The notes below the pieces were generated by a model that worked only from the letters and a program-made list of their open reading frames with translations, was not told the origin of the DNA and ran no database searches. 64,000 nt of DNA from Blasia pusilla (taxonomy: Eukaryota > Marchantiophyta > Marchantiopsida > Blasiales), in assembly GCA_050084515.1 (NCBI GenBank), contig CM114275.1, forward strand, positions 10,540,001 to 10,604,000, written 5' to 3'. The translations under genes were made by a program, and so were the position numbers. This document shows positions 45,651-58,404 of the stretch, piece by piece; position 1 is the stretch's first letter; each line of letters starts with the position of its first letter.

Positions 45651-47344
45651 CGAGCGATGAGGATTTTCTCACCCTCCACAACATCTATTTCGATCGTGTT
45701 TTCATGAGGGACCGCGAGTGCTTGTGCTTCGCCACGATGACGCTTGGATGTCATGGATCAATAGGGAGTTTCGATAACCCATATTAGAGCTTTCAAATTA
45801 CTTCCAATAAGTAATTTTCAAGCATCATTTAATTTTGAATAATTGTTTAGAAAGCTATCTATCCTATTGATTGAATTCCAAAAATGAATGGACATATAGT
45901 ATAGATGTATGATTGAGTTCTTGAAATGAAATTTCATTCTCCGACAATAGTACACATGTATGATGACTTCACTTTGAATTTAGATTGTCTTGGAGGGATT
46001 TTTTAGTCAAAATCCACTTTATAATAAACCTAACCTCTAGGTTTCAAGAAATAGAAGAAAGGGAACAAAATACTAAGAAAGAGCAAAGATCATAACAAGA
46101 AAATGAGAACAAACCAACCCAACTAATTCTTTAATCAATAATTTGAAGAAAATTTCACACATATATTACTGGTTGGTTAAATGAGCATGGGTAACGAGAT
46201 TGGTGGTCACTATCCGCTTTGATTCGACGTATCAATGTTAATGTTTGTGCATGTTATGATGCCACTAAAATGCATCATTAAAATAAGTAGTGACAACAAA
46301 GAGAGAAGGAGTCCCTCTCTAAGTTTTGTAATTTTACGGAAGTGTCTTCCCATCAACTCTCATTTAAGGATGTCCGAGATTGCTACATGGAGAAATTTGA
46401 ATCCCTATCTATCCTCTCTATGAGAGATCTTGAGTTAGGTACCCTTCTTGAAGGATAGGATAGGAATAAAATAACGTGGAAAAGCCTCCACACATCCTTG
46501 TATATGAACCAATTTATTGGATCTCTGAAATAGAGAGATATTTGGAGTGTCCATGGGAGGGAGAGAGTTTACCCCACTTCATGTAGTGGGGTGGAGATGC
46601 CCTTATAAGGCCTGTCGTTGTGTAGTTGGAAACTTTTGCAAGATTGGCCATTCATGAGTGTAACTCCTTGCAAAGAGTGTCTTTTTTTTAATGTTGACTT
46701 GGGGATATAGGTTCCTATGCTTATGCGGCTAGATCTTTTAGTTCAGAGTGTCCTCTCATGCAACAACTTGATCTTTTGTATGTACATTTGAAGCATTGGT
46801 GGAGCTCTTTGTCTTGGACTCTTCATATCAAGTTGATGATGTTCTTTATGCACTTTGTGGCTTTATTGAATGATGCATAATGTGGTAGCCTACACACATA
46901 AGTCACCATGAAGAGCCTTAGGGTAAATACTATCGACATCAAAATATATTTACCTTCTCCACTATTAGGAAATACTCCTTTAGACCAATATAGTTGGCTC
47001 CATTCTAATTTCTGTTAAAATAATACTAGTGGAGGAGTCCTCCTTGCACCCTTTTTGTATATTAGTTAGATGGAATTAGGTTCTTGGATTCGATAGGTGT
47101 TATAATAGGAGGCCACCTCAAAACATAGATGTCAAATGGGGAGATGTTTGTTGTTGACACCTCTTTTCCTAAAAATAATATAGATTAACATGTAGCATAT
47201 CGAAAGCAAAACACAAACTAAAGCCCATTGTGAAGTCTACTTGCTATGTCAATTCTAGAAAGCCTCTCTCAACCCCTTTTCGGAAAGAATCATGAGAAAT
47301 CTCACGTAGGTTTTGAGAACCTATTCATCCTTTGTTAGCTGAAT
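45651..47344. other. AT-rich DNA with a repeat shared with 52.0-52.4 kb
   Basis: The part 46020-46420 resembles 52030-52420 in order of short blocks (AACTAATTC or CAACTAATCC, TATCAATG, ATGCCACT-A-ATGCAT, AGAGAGAAGGAGT). Since the second copy lies at the end of LINE remnant 2, this may be LINE 3' sequence. No coding content. Confidence 0.4.
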
Positions 47345-47754
47345 TGTCGTGCGCTTACTTCTCTTGAATATCATCTTAAGTGTTGCAAAAGAGTACGTTC
47401 ACTAGGACACGCTCTCACTCTTGATCTCCACCCAAATAAACTAAGGTTGGTCTGGATCAATTAGCCTTCAAACCCACCAAGTTCTCAACTGGACACCTTG
47501 TCAAGCTCAACCTTCCTAGTTCCTCATTTCCCAACAACGACAAGTCTTTCGAGACTTGGGATAGACTTTCTAGTAAGTCAAATCATCTAAAACGGAATTC
47601 GCACGTTTGGCGGTCCCAACTCTCCAATGGACCTAGCATGAGCCCCAAAATGAGACCAGACTAAATGAGTCGCGGGTTAGAATCTAATAGGGACCTCCGA
47701 AATCCACTATCCCAAATTTGATTTGGTTCGGGTTTCGAGTTTGAATGTCAAGCT

Positions 47755-48377
47755 TGTCGTGCGCATACATGTCGCTACACAACATACATCGCTGGTCACA
47801 TCTACGCCACACAACACCGATCTTCCCCACACACGGGTTGATCCACACATGTACAAAAATCAACTCATACATATACATGGAGATCACACAACATAAAAAA
47901 AATAAAGAGTAGTAAAAACGGCTCACCCGGCCTAAAACGCCACTCCTCAATCTACATCGGCATATCGAGCCTCGTCCACCCTGTGCTATCAAGAAATCCG
48001 GACGCTAGCACCCTAGTCCTAGCTCACACACATACAAGGGAGGTGCTCCAACGGCCCAACATGAGAAAGATGGCTTAGGAAAGCCATCTTCCTCTCTTAT
48101 ATAGGGTTGGGAAGAGCCAAAAGGCTCTTCCCCTAAAAATAGCCCTCCCCTTGGTAACCTGCGCGCACAGGTTACTAGGGGCGGATGACCTGGTCAACAA
48201 GTCATCCGGCTGTAAAAGATCTCAACATGAAAGTTGTCAGAAACGACGTTCTTGACACAATGGACCTATTCTCAACCTCATCCGACACGGTGGGACAAAG
48301 TTACACTCAAGATAGTCCGCTGGCTCCCACGCCCTATCCACGATAGATCTCGGCCTATCGGCTACTCAGATGTGACA
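47755..48377 (-). repeat. Nested solo LTR of the MTR family
   Basis: 623 bp, TGTCGTGCGCATACATG to CAGATGTGACA. The start shares ACAACATACATCGCTG with the MTR-A LTR, and the end resembles CATGACA. On the minus strand a TATA-like CTATATAAG is read at 48104-48096. AAGC is present at both junctions, consistent with a short target duplication. It interrupts the CV-1-type LTR. Confidence 0.75.
48067..48208. repeat. Four consecutive perfect hairpins in the MTR-type LTR
   Basis: AAGATGGCTT-AGGA-AAGCCATCTT (48067-48090); GGGAAGAGCC-AAAA-GGCTCTTCCC (48109-48132); GTAACCTG-6-CAGGTTAC (48154-48175); CGGATGAC-11-GTCATCCG (48182-48208). All arms are perfectly complementary. The TATA-like site lies between the first and second. 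Confidence 0.95.
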
Positions 48378-48966
48378 AGCACCTTATCCATTTCATGCCC
48401 TTTGATCGCCCAAAGTGAGATTCGAGTTCCAAGCACTCTTGGAGACCTTCCCCTTTACTAGATCTTCTGGGGTTCTCCACCCTCCCCCTATCTTTGGGTA
48501 AGGGACGTTCAGGCCACTCTTTTTAGCTCTCGATCCCAACTCCCCATACATTCATTTTCGGGAAGTTTCTAAGCCAATGCTTTTGCATTTGCTAAGATCT
48601 TTACTGCGCTCAAACCGGCTTTGCATAAGCTTTCCAACATCACCTTATTTTTCCCAAAATCATCTCGGGACAAAAAAATTTGTTCCAAAAGACAATCGAA
48701 ACCCCAAACGCTAGTCACGTTCCAAATCCGGTTCTCACTTCTTTGGCAACCACTCTACCTAGACTCGACTCCTCTCAAGTCTTGGTTCGCGTTTGATTCG
48801 GGTTTCCTAGTCATGACCATAAATGCATGAAACACTCAACCTTGTTCGCGTCTCATCTCTTGCGTCTCTTCCAAGAGACCACTCCAACGGGCAAACCATC
48901 CTAGCATGAGCTCGCTAGAATTTTGATGTTCCGCTTGACGCTCGTTTGGTTATGAGGATCGCGACA

Positions 48967-50464
48967 TGAACCAACATTTCATGGAAATATTTAAAACTCT
49001 ATGTGGGAAAAAGTCATATAAAACTCTCCAAAGTTATGGATGGAAGGCCTAAATATCTTTGAGTGGTGGCTACGTCCCTAAATATGGAATGGCATACCCT
49101 TTTGAATAAGTGCAAAGGATATTTTGACATTGAATGCAAGTACTCAAGGTCCACCTCCAAGATGAATAAGATCTAGAGGAAAGAAAGGAAAAGGGAGAAA
49201 GAATTCTCCCCATAAAAATTGTAATTGAAAACACCACGAAACAAGAAAAAGCAATTAGAAATAACCATGAAAAGAAACCAGAACTTGGGATTCAAGTTGA
49301 ACGCCCAAAAAAGAAAGAAGAATGGGTCCCAATGGGTAGAACCCAATGATTTGGACATTACAAATGGCTTTGGACTATGGACGCAAGAAATGAAAGAATG
49401 CTGCACATGGAGAGCGATTCCAAAAATATTCTTCGTCATCCCTTTTACATGGGAACGCCATATCACTTGGGGACATTCTTTAGCATATAGTAATCAGCAA
49501 CTTTTCAAAATAGACCAAAAAATAAATAAAATAGTCCGCATACGAAACTACGAATTTAAGTATAATGTACAGCGAAAATACAGATAAATAAAAAAATAGA
49601 TGTCGATGGTTAAGAGTCGGATTTTCGGACAGTGGCCCTCACTTCGGAAACTCCAGGGAACACGGGACAGAATGTTCGTGCCACGTCACCGGTGTTCACT
49701 CGTAGGAAAATCCCGAGCACCCGCAACTCGACGCGCGAAGGCTCCGGCGAAGAATTATTGCAGTCCTAAGCGTTAGTCCGCCGCTTTCTAGAAGATCCCC
49801 CCAACTTTTCCTTTTTGGGGGTTTCCGATGCCGTAGGCCGCCGCCGACGTGGGGAAACCTACAGCATCGCTGGTATCACTCAGAGGCGAACGTGGGAATA
49901 TCCTTAGGGAATTTTTAGATTCTCTCCTATCTGCCATCAAAAGTCCTCGACCCGGAAAATCGTTCTACACGTTATAAAACGTTGTACCAAGATTTGATCA
50001 CTTTAGTTTTAATAAAAAAATAAGGGAAGGGGAAAATATTATATTTTTTTAAAAAAACTAAAATTCCATCAATAAAATTCTAAGGTAAAGAATTTTTTTT
50101 TTCATTTTTTACAGTTTTTAAAAATTTTATATAATTAAAAGAAGATGAGATTTAGGGTTTTTTTGGCAATGAGAATATATATTTTTACCTTTTAATGTGA
50201 TGATACATGTAACAAACAGCTAAATTGACATAAGAGAACTCAAATCAACGGAGAGATGTTTCATTGTACTAGTACCTTAAGATTGAGTGAAGCCTATGGA
50301 TAAAAAGAAAAGATAACTCTTCGGCCTTAACTATTTTCTCCTCATCATCATGGAGAAAAGAAAACTCTTTAAAAAAACTTAAAATAGGTGTAAGAGAATA
50401 AATTATCCATAAACGTCAAAATTTGAGCAATTAAATGAATTTTTTTTCATTTATCGCTTTTTGA

Positions 50465-50537
<73 letters not shown>

Positions 50538-52259
50538 TGGCGTCTATATGAATGCACTAGTAAGAATGATGGTCCTTGAATTCCAAAGCACAAAATCACC
50601 CAAAAGGAATCTTCTACAAGTGACATCCTTCCCAAGCAAAGCATGCTCCAAGAACCCTTAGCTACGTAGCTAGCTAGCTATGCGTGGTACGAACGACATA
50701 TTGTTGTTTAATGAGGCATAAAGTATCAAACCGCCCTTAGATCATTCCCCACCCTATGATCATGACACCTTCCAATCCCCAGTTGTTATATCTATTTTTA
50801 TGTTTCTATCGTTGGTTTCCTTACGTCTTGAATCTTGATCCAGCACCCTATCGCCTATTAGTCAAAACTAATGAAAAATCGATGGATGTAGACTCAACCA
50901 CGATTCTATCAAAACTACGATTCTACCAAAACCCATTCTACCACGATTCTACCAAAACCCAAAATTCTACCAAAACCATGATTCTACCAAAACTATGTTA
51001 GCTTTCCATATCCCAACATATATCATGCCACTTAACTTCCGATGTGGAAAATACGACGCCATAATTATTAAGACCGTATGATGTCACCGAGTTTATTCAG
51101 AAAAGTTGTGATGGATTGGGGGCATCGTAACCATGCCATTCTGAAAATCTTCACATATTTAAATTGAATCATGTCAATGCAACTTACGCATGGTCTGAAA
51201 AGTAAGATTGTAAATTTTGTCAACATAAGATATTCCATAACATCGAGAACAAAGTATTTGTTACGGCGATTGTTGACTCATAAATTTTCATCCCTAGATA
51301 TGATTGCTCTTCCAAACATGATCCCAAGAGATGGAAGTTAGTGGTGTATGGCAGTAGAGTGATTCATCCAAAAAAGAGGAAGAATACGAACTAAAAAAAC
51401 ATGTTATTGAAGTTCAAGTTTTGTTATGTTAATTTAATTGTTTATTATACACGTCATAAGGGGGAGAGGCTAAAATGCATACGTGTCATCACGGGAGGAA
51501 GGGTCTTGAAACCCAATCAGCTTTTAATAATATAGATTAATAAAATAGATGACAAATAATATAATGCTCTGGACCTAGTCTTCCAGAGCGGTCGAGAAGT
51601 TTGATTGGGCAAACGGGATTTTTAGAGATTTGGAAAATCTTCATTGATTCGACATTGTTTTGTAACTAAGGGAGTACCAAGTGCCAAACATGTTCCATCT
51701 TCTTACCATTTGTATCGTACTCTTGACTAGTTCCAAGATGTAGAACAATATTTTTCTTTTTTAAATTAAAGATCTACAAGTAAACGTCGGAGATCCTAAA
51801 CGGGGATAAATGCAGCAAAATATAGGCCTTTAGGGTACGTCATTCTACAAAAAAATCCTTCTTTAGAGGTCAACATCTCTACAATAAATCCACAACACTT
51901 TTAGTCAATCCATCCATTGAAGGGAGTTTACACATGTATATACATATAATGAGTTTAAAATTAATATTCATAATTTTATTCAATTAAAAAATATCTTAAA
52001 AGAGGAAAAGGAAAATCATCGATATACCATTCATAAAATTTTGAATCATAAAGCCTAAGGATTGCAGTCGTTCATCTCTTGAGTAGTTTTGGACTAGGGT
52101 TAGAGTGCAAGAAATGTACAAAAGAGTACAAAAAGAATTGGAAATAAGTCAACAACTTAAGCAACTAATCCATTGAAACAAATTACACATGAACACTAAT
52201 GTTTAGTCAAATGAGAAAAGCAAAAAAAGATGAGTGACAACCAAATTATATCACTCAAT
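48967..52259. other. AT-rich intergenic DNA, no gene recognised
   Basis: Contains a 120-codon Lys/Asn-rich plus frame (49225-49587) with no motif, a small GC-rich patch (49610-50000), and long A/T runs. A TTCTACCAAAACC-type direct repeat recurs several times at 50905-50995. The right end belongs to the repeat shared with 46 kb. Confidence 0.4.
50472..50538. repeat. (TA)n microsatellite
   Basis: Nearly pure TA dinucleotide run of about 67 bases, interrupted once by TG near 50519. Confidence 0.95.
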
Positions 52260-54260
52260 GTATCAATGCCAATGCTTCAACACAATATAATGCCACTGAG
52301 ATGCATTTTTGATAATAGCTAGAGATAATATAGAGAGAAGGAGTACAAGAAGGGCAGATTCGATGATTTTTTTAGGAATGGTGAGCTCATGTTTTGAAGA
52401 AAGAATGAAAGAATACTTATGAGTGCCCAAAAAGTTTCGCTGCAAAAATGATCAAGTTATGAATCGATTGTTGCACAACATACCATTACTACTTCATTCT
52501 TGTTAATATATTAGCTGCAATATATCTTATTTGTAGCTTGACACCTACCAAATCAAAACATGTAGGATCAACAACCACCATATTATCCAATTGATGAAAG
52601 CCACTTTTAGCATAACTAGGTCAATTGCTCGCCAACATATTTTTGTGTATTGTAAGGTACCACATATAGTTGCTCTTTCCCAATCAAGTATCTTGAAGGA
52701 CAAGCCATTGATGATATTGCCTCTCTAATCCCACCATGGATTGTAATTTCTTCCACGTTATCATTTACAACGGAAAATGTTGATACCTATGCATCATTAG
52801 CCACTTTGCATAGAGTTGTAGACTATAAGGCAAACCTAGAAGAAAAGGAGGAGGTGTAACCAAATTTTTATCAAGAATATACTTCACCAGAGAGGAATTA
52901 AAACAATAGTAGGATTTGTAATAAGGGAAATCCTCACTCTTCTACCCACATATGGATGGAGATAAGCTTGATGAGTATTAAATTTTTTCTAAAAGAAAAT
53001 GCAAATTCATGTAAATAAGATTTCGAAGTCTATTAAGCCCATTTGTGATCAATTTATTAAAAGGGATTAGGACTAATAATGCAATGAGTGGAAGAAGGGC
53101 ACAACAAGCATCTTAAAATTTCTTGGAATAATTAATCTTATCCTCGATATGATCTACGAAGATAGTGGTATCCCATGAAAGAAACCTTGAACTCATAACA
53201 CGAGAGATGAAAGCTAACTCTCACAAAAGCCACCATCATCTCCATCAAAAGTATTAGAAGCAAGAAGTTGACCAAAGGTTGTCATGAGAGAATTTTTGAA
53301 TGAGCCCAACCGATGTAAGAAATTTGAGATGGGAGGAAATGTGCAGAGAAAGTAAAGAGCAACTTGAATAGAATATTGGGAGAGAATTCCATAAACAACT
53401 TAGGGATCCACTAGATGAAGAAACAAGGGTGGCCATTCTATATCTTTCAAAAGGGCCTCGTTTCACAACTTGGATACATAGTCTATGAAGCCGATTAGGA
53501 TAGTAAGAACTCAAAAACCTTCAATATAGAAGTTAAATTTAGGAGTCGGTGTGGTGAATTTTTAGTGAGGACGTAAAGGATCCCATGAGAGAAATTTACT
53601 AGGTTGGACTTGAAGGCTTAAGAAAGAGAGTTGCTCCACAAAATGGGCACTAGATGGAATCACATAAGAAGGAAGATCTATAATGTGGGAATCATTAATA
53701 ATAGAAGCAAATAGACAAGAAGGAAATACTTGAGTTGATGCTCAAAAGGCATGAAAATATGCAATGGAAAAAACATGGCTATTTGTGAAATCACCTTTAT
53801 GCATGCGATATGTTGAAGGGAGGATATTGTATTCTCTCAAAGTATCCTAGTGAGAGGTGATATTGGGCATATTATAGACATATAACAAATGAAACAATGG
53901 ATTAAATATTGTTAGTTATCTTCGTTAGAGTGTAATTTCTCGAATATGACTACATAAGAAATCAAATTAAATGCATTAGCCACATCGAGTTGAATCAAAA
54001 CCTAATCTAGATGAATACTAAGAGAGCAACATATCCTATGAACCATTTCTTCACAACTCCAAATTAAAGTGAGAATAAGCGAGCACTGAAAAGGGAATGA
54101 AATTGCAAGTAAAGGGATCGACTTAACAAATAGTAATGTCTCTCCAATAACCAAAGGGGAAATACTAAAATGATGCTTATCCATACCCAATATAAAAAAC
54201 ACCGGATAATCTAGAGATAGAATATTAGAGATGACCTATCAGAATATATGCATACATCTT
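52260..54260 (-). pseudogene. LINE-type reverse transcriptase remnant, copy 2
   Basis: The minus-strand translation from about 54200 reads SPLVIGETLLFVKSI, CEEMVHRICCSLSIHLD, then QLDVANAFNLISYVVIFEKL (53990-53930), the palm segment with the first catalytic aspartate. Later INDSHIIDLP stands where the ADD-H-IGP catalytic block should be, followed by LQVQPSKFLSWDP. Near 53255-53320 LGSFKNSLMTTFGQLL and then DGDDGGF are read in different frames. Many stops; dead copy. The same lineage as copy 1 at 4.1-5.45 kb. Endonuclease not seen; limits approximate. Confidence 0.75.
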
Positions 54261-54600
54261 ACATAGAGGGATAAAAACGCTTGAATTTTTTTTTGGAATA
54301 AAGAAATGTCCTAAGAAATCCCAAGGAAGGCTAGTACATCACTCTTAGTCTCTCCATACTTAAATACATATATAGCCTTCCTATCGAGGCATTTTATCTA
54401 TTCTCACTTGCAATTGACTACTAATACTATGACACTAATCCATTGCACTTCCCTTTGGAAAGAGAACTAAAAACCATAAGGAGAAAGGGTATGAGGACCT
54501 ACCAAACATTGATATTTTTTGTGCAAATATATATTGCTAATCAACTTACATAATATATCATCGACACAGATGTAAGATCCAGATATGCTATGAATCCCAA
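54261..54600. other. AT-rich spacer, no gene recognised
   Basis: Between the LINE remnant and the dispersed repeat. No motif. Confidence 0.4.
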
Positions 54601-54907
54601 AGTTGCATGTGGACAAAGTCCATGGACTTAAGTTTGTCCTATGGAATGACTTGTCCATATGGGCTCCACCTTTCCTTTCTTTCTCTTCCTCCCACTTGCC
54701 TTCATGTTCCATACTCTCCCGTTTCTTCTTCCCCCCTTAACCTCCACTTCCTCCACCCTTATTGCCCAACTCGTCCTTGCTCTGTCTTCCATCATGAACT
54801 ATAAGTATTGGTCCCACCTCTTACAATTCATGTCTGTGGACATTACCAAACTTGTCTGTCCTAGTGACGGGCTTGTAAATTTTTGTGGAACCATGATGAA
54901 TCCTACA
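54601..54907 (+). repeat. Dispersed ~300-bp noncoding repeat, copy 2
   Basis: Starts AGTTGCATGTGGACAAAGTC and ends GGAACCATGATGAATCC. Matches copy 1 (5451-5770) along its length and adjoins copy 3, which starts at 54908 with the same GCTTGCATATGGACAAAG block. Confidence 0.8.
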
Positions 54908-54943
54908 AGCTTGCATATGGACAAAGTGTGTGTCCACCAATAT

Positions 54944-55975
54944 TGTCGTGCGCCTACTCTCCTTGAACGTTAATCTTGTTTGTTGCGGAAGCGTGCGTTC
55001 AGTAGGTCACGCTCTCAACGCTGATCTGCATCCAAACACGCACTTCGGTTAGTCGGGTCTTGGATCAATCAGCGGGATTACTTTCCGAGTTCTCGTCTCG
55101 GACTCTCTCTTCAAGCTCAACCTTCCTAGTTTCGCGGTTTCCAACACGGGCAAGTCTCGAAAGACTTGGGACAGACTTTCTGGTCGGTTCAGGAACCTGA
55201 AACGGCGTTTCGCGCCTAGCGCTTCCAATTGTCCGATGAACATCCAATGAGTTCCTCACCAAGACTCGCACGAAGTGAATCTCGGGTTGGAATCCAAGTG
55301 TGGCGTACGAAGTCCACTCCCTTGGATCATGTTTGGGTTTCGGGTTTCCGCGCCAAACTCCCGTTTCATCCGTGCCTCTGAAACGCCGTTTGGCGCCCAA
55401 AGTGGGGTTTCGTTTTCCGAGACATCTCAGAGAAGGTACTCCCCTTACTAGTACTTCTGGGGATCTCCGGGGGCCCCCTACATTTAGGGAAAGACACCCG
55501 GGCCCCTCCAATTGGCCCTCAACCCGATTGCTCTCTGAATCGTTTTCGGCCAATATCTCAGCTTGTACTTATGCGTTTGATGAGATCTTTGGTGCGTTGG
55601 AAGCGTCTTGAGATCAGCTTTCCAACGCGCTCTTACTTGTCTCAAACGCATCTTGGAGCTCAACGTTATGGTCCTAAACACAGTCAGATTCTCCCAAACG
55701 CTAGTCATGTTCCAAACTGGTTCTCACCTCTTTGGCAACCAACCTCCAAGACTCAACTCATCTCAAGTCTCGGCTCGCGTTTGGTCTAGGTTTCCTGGTT
55801 GCGACCACTAACGCATGAAACGCACAACTCTGTTCCGCGTTTCGTCTCTTAGACTTTTCCAAGAGACTCTACCAAACGCCTCTCCAAAGCGCAAACCTCG
55901 CGGCGTGAGTTCCTTTGAGTTCTGATGTTTCGCTTGGCGCATATTTGGTGTTGTTTGGTTATGAGGGTCGCGACA
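54944..55975. repeat. Solo LTR of the CV-1 family with perfect target duplication
   Basis: 1032 bp, TGTCGTGCGCCTACTC to GGGTCGCGACA. Flanked on both sides by AATAT (54939-54943 and 55976-55980), a perfect 5-bp duplication. Homologous over its length with 31417-32417. Confidence 0.95.
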
Positions 55976-56222
55976 AATATGTCCATGTTAGTGGACTTAC
56001 ATATGTCCTATGGAAGGAATTTTCCATGAGGGCCCCATCTTCCACTTTTTTCTCATCCCCCTACTTACCTCTATGTTTTGCACTTTCCCGTTTCTTCCTT
56101 CCTCCACCTCCACTCCCTATCCCTTTATTGCCCCACTCGCTTGTGCCTTGTCTTCCACCACGAGCTATAAGTGGGGGCCCCATCTCTTACAATCCATGTC
56201 CATATTTGCCCATACTTGTCTA

Positions 56223-56533
56223 TATAGAAGATTGACTTACAATCAAGCTCATGAGACACCTAAACTGCTACATTTGGTACTCACACAAAGTAGGGAAGCT
56301 TAATCTTGGTTAGTCAGTTAAGCGCGATTATCTTAACTAGGATTAGTTAATCACAGTTGGTCTAACTTGAGACTATGGTTAAGGTTAGGGTTAGGATTGC
56401 TGTACATACCCTATATAATTGAGAAGGGGACCAGCCTCCACTCATTCTCTCATTGTAAATTTCGTTCTCCATGGTGGTGTGTGTGTGAGAGAGCCGTTTG
56501 CGACAAATTATGCTTGTTTAGCAGTTTTCCATG
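56223..56533 (+). repeat. 5' LTR of the copia element
   Basis: Matches 61204-61468 but has about 41 extra bases (after GGTTAGTCAGTTA), bounded by CAGTT on both sides. A CCTATATAATTG TATA-like site lies at about 56408. The terminal CA is changed to TG. It includes a GGTTAGGGTTAGG stretch. Confidence 0.85.
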
Positions 56534-56545
56534 TGATATCAGAGC
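56534..56545 (+). other. Primer binding site of the copia element
   Basis: TGATATCAGAGC, one base different from the initiator-Met site TGGTATCAGAGC, directly after the 5' LTR. Confidence 0.8.
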
Positions 56546-56984
56546 AAGATGAGAACATCACTTGAAATTATTGGTGTTTGAGGAGAGAAGAGAGGCAAGA
56601 GAAGGCACAATTTCAGTCTGGGAGAAGGAAACTTTATTCAGAGCTCAGTGAATGCAGATTTCAAGTGAAGCCTTGATGATGATAAAACTTTGGAGGTTTG
56701 TTCTAGCCGTCTTGTAGAGCTCGTTGAGAGCTTTCCAACACATCCAAAATTGCTCGATTTTGACATTCTGAGCTCCTGCAGTACCAATTTCAATGTAGGA
56801 AAGTGCAATTAGTGAAGAAAAGTTGTGCCATTTGCTCTCTACAGGCCAATTTCGACTAGTTCTTTCATACAGTTGATCAATTTTGGCAAATTTCAAGTTG
56901 ATTTCTATATAGGAGTGGTCTATGCTTTAATTGGAGCAGTATAAAGCCTGAAATTATATTTTTTGTGAGTGAAATTGTTCGTCA

Positions 56985-57864
56985 TTGGAGTATTCCTCAA
57001 CAGCAATCACATGCAAGAAGCTAGATAAGCAGAATTACTATGTCTGGAAGTTTCGCATGAAACAATTTCTCATGGGTCAAGAACTATGGGAGCTTGTCCC
57101 AGGTGATGAGGCCAAGCCAAAATGTGACTACAGACTTGAATGTTTACGCCTAGAACAGACGCGCAAGGCAAGTAATCCACTATATTTCAATAACGATCAG
57201 TTCGCCAATGATAAGTCACATTCAAGATGTTGGTATTCTGAAGGAGGCTTGGGATGCGTTGGAAAAGTTGTTCTAGACATCTACAAAGGCCAAAAAGCTT
57301 CAATTGAAACAACAATTTAACGAAGTGAGAAAAGGATCGCAGAGCATCAATGATTACATTTTGAGTATCAGACATATTGTTGATAAATTGAAGAGCATTG
57401 GAGTAACAGTAAAGATGATGATTTGATCTTGTTCACTCTTCAAGGCCTTCCAAAAGATTACAAGTCCTTTGAGACCTCTCTCTTTGTGAGAGAGAAGTAT
57501 CCAACCTTTCAAAAGTTAGTCCCTCTGTTAATCAGTGAAGAGATGCGCCTAGCAGGCAGCAGTAGCTCGTCTAGTCTGCAAGAGAGTGCGCTATTTGCAA
57601 GTTATGGATCAAACAAGAGGCAGGGGTCATGGCAGAAACTTTCGTGGTCGTGGTGGATATCAAGCATATGGAGGAAGAGGCACTCAATATAACGTCACTC
57701 AATCAACTACGAATCACTATCACACACAATCGCAAGATGGTGATGGTGGAAACCGTTGGGGTCGATATCAACAGTAGAGGGTCCCTGGATCTTGCAATTA
57801 CTGTGGGATAAAGGGTCACTATGCAAAGTTTTGCTTCAAGAAGAAGGCAGATATGAGAACATGA
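56985..57864 (+). pseudogene. Gag of the copia element
   Basis: The frame from ATG 56985 reads KLDKQNYYVWKFRMKQFLMG and ELWELVPGD, the typical copia Gag start (LxGxNYxxWKxxM). After frame changes near 57180-57420 the frame 57423 gives LFTLQGLPKDYKSFETSL and LISEEMRL. A CCHC knuckle CNYCGIKGHYAKFC stands at 57793-57834, and a stop at 57862-57864. Gag forms the particle and binds RNA. Confidence 0.85.
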
Positions 57865-57945
57865 GCCTTACAACAACAAAAGTATGTGGAGCAACAACAC
57901 TAAGAGCAGTACCAAGAACAACAACATTCACAAACGGAACATCTC

Positions 57946-58386
57946 TTGGTAATAACTCATCATATGGGAGCAATGGTCAAGAAAGACTCGACAACAGATT
58001 GGTACATTGACTCTAGTGCATCAAATCACATGACCTCACAAGCTAAATGGTTCAGCAATTTGGAGTCGGTGAAAGATCCTGCAATTATCCTCATAGGAGA
58101 TGACACTCAACATCATATCACGCATACCGATAAAGTTCCAATGACATTAGATGGTCTTTGTGCTCTTGGAAATGTTCTCTATGTTCCTACCATTGCAAGA
58201 AACTTGATCTTAGTAGGAAAGATAGTAGAACATGGTTATCAAGTGAAGTTCAATACAGATGGTTGTTTCATTGAAACAATGGATGACCAGACTATGATAG
58301 CCAAAAGAACTAGATATGGCATAGTGTTCAAATTAGATGTTTCTATGTCAGAGATTCAAAGAACAATGTATGGTCAAACCGGCTAA
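57946..58386 (+). pseudogene. Aspartic protease of the copia element
   Basis: TDWYIDSSASNHMT holds the active site at residues 18-30 (usual DSGAS, G changed to S). VLYVPTIARNLILVGKI is the expected downstream LxVPxxxxNLLSV segment. Cuts the Gag-Pol polyprotein. A stop separates it from integrase. Confidence 0.85.
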
Positions 58387-58404
58387 CAAGTCACAGATCT
58401 AAAT

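Larger units (their letters stand above)
47345..48966. repeat. Solo LTR of the CV-1 family, with nested LTR
   Basis: Begins TGTCGTGCGCTTAC and ends GGATCGCGACA, with blocks shared with 31417-32417 throughout. Without the nested LTR it would be about 1000 bp. Flanks TGAAT and TGAAC are an imperfect 5-bp target duplication. No internal element sequence is attached, so it arose by LTR-LTR recombination. Confidence 0.85.

Noticed and set aside
49225-49587. 120-codon plus-strand frame
   Set aside because: Lys/Asn-rich composition from AT-rich DNA, no motif, no promoter or homolog visible.
56372-56392. Interstitial telomere repeat
   Set aside because: The TTAGGG-like run is short, differs from the plant type TTTAGGG, and is simply part of both copia LTRs.
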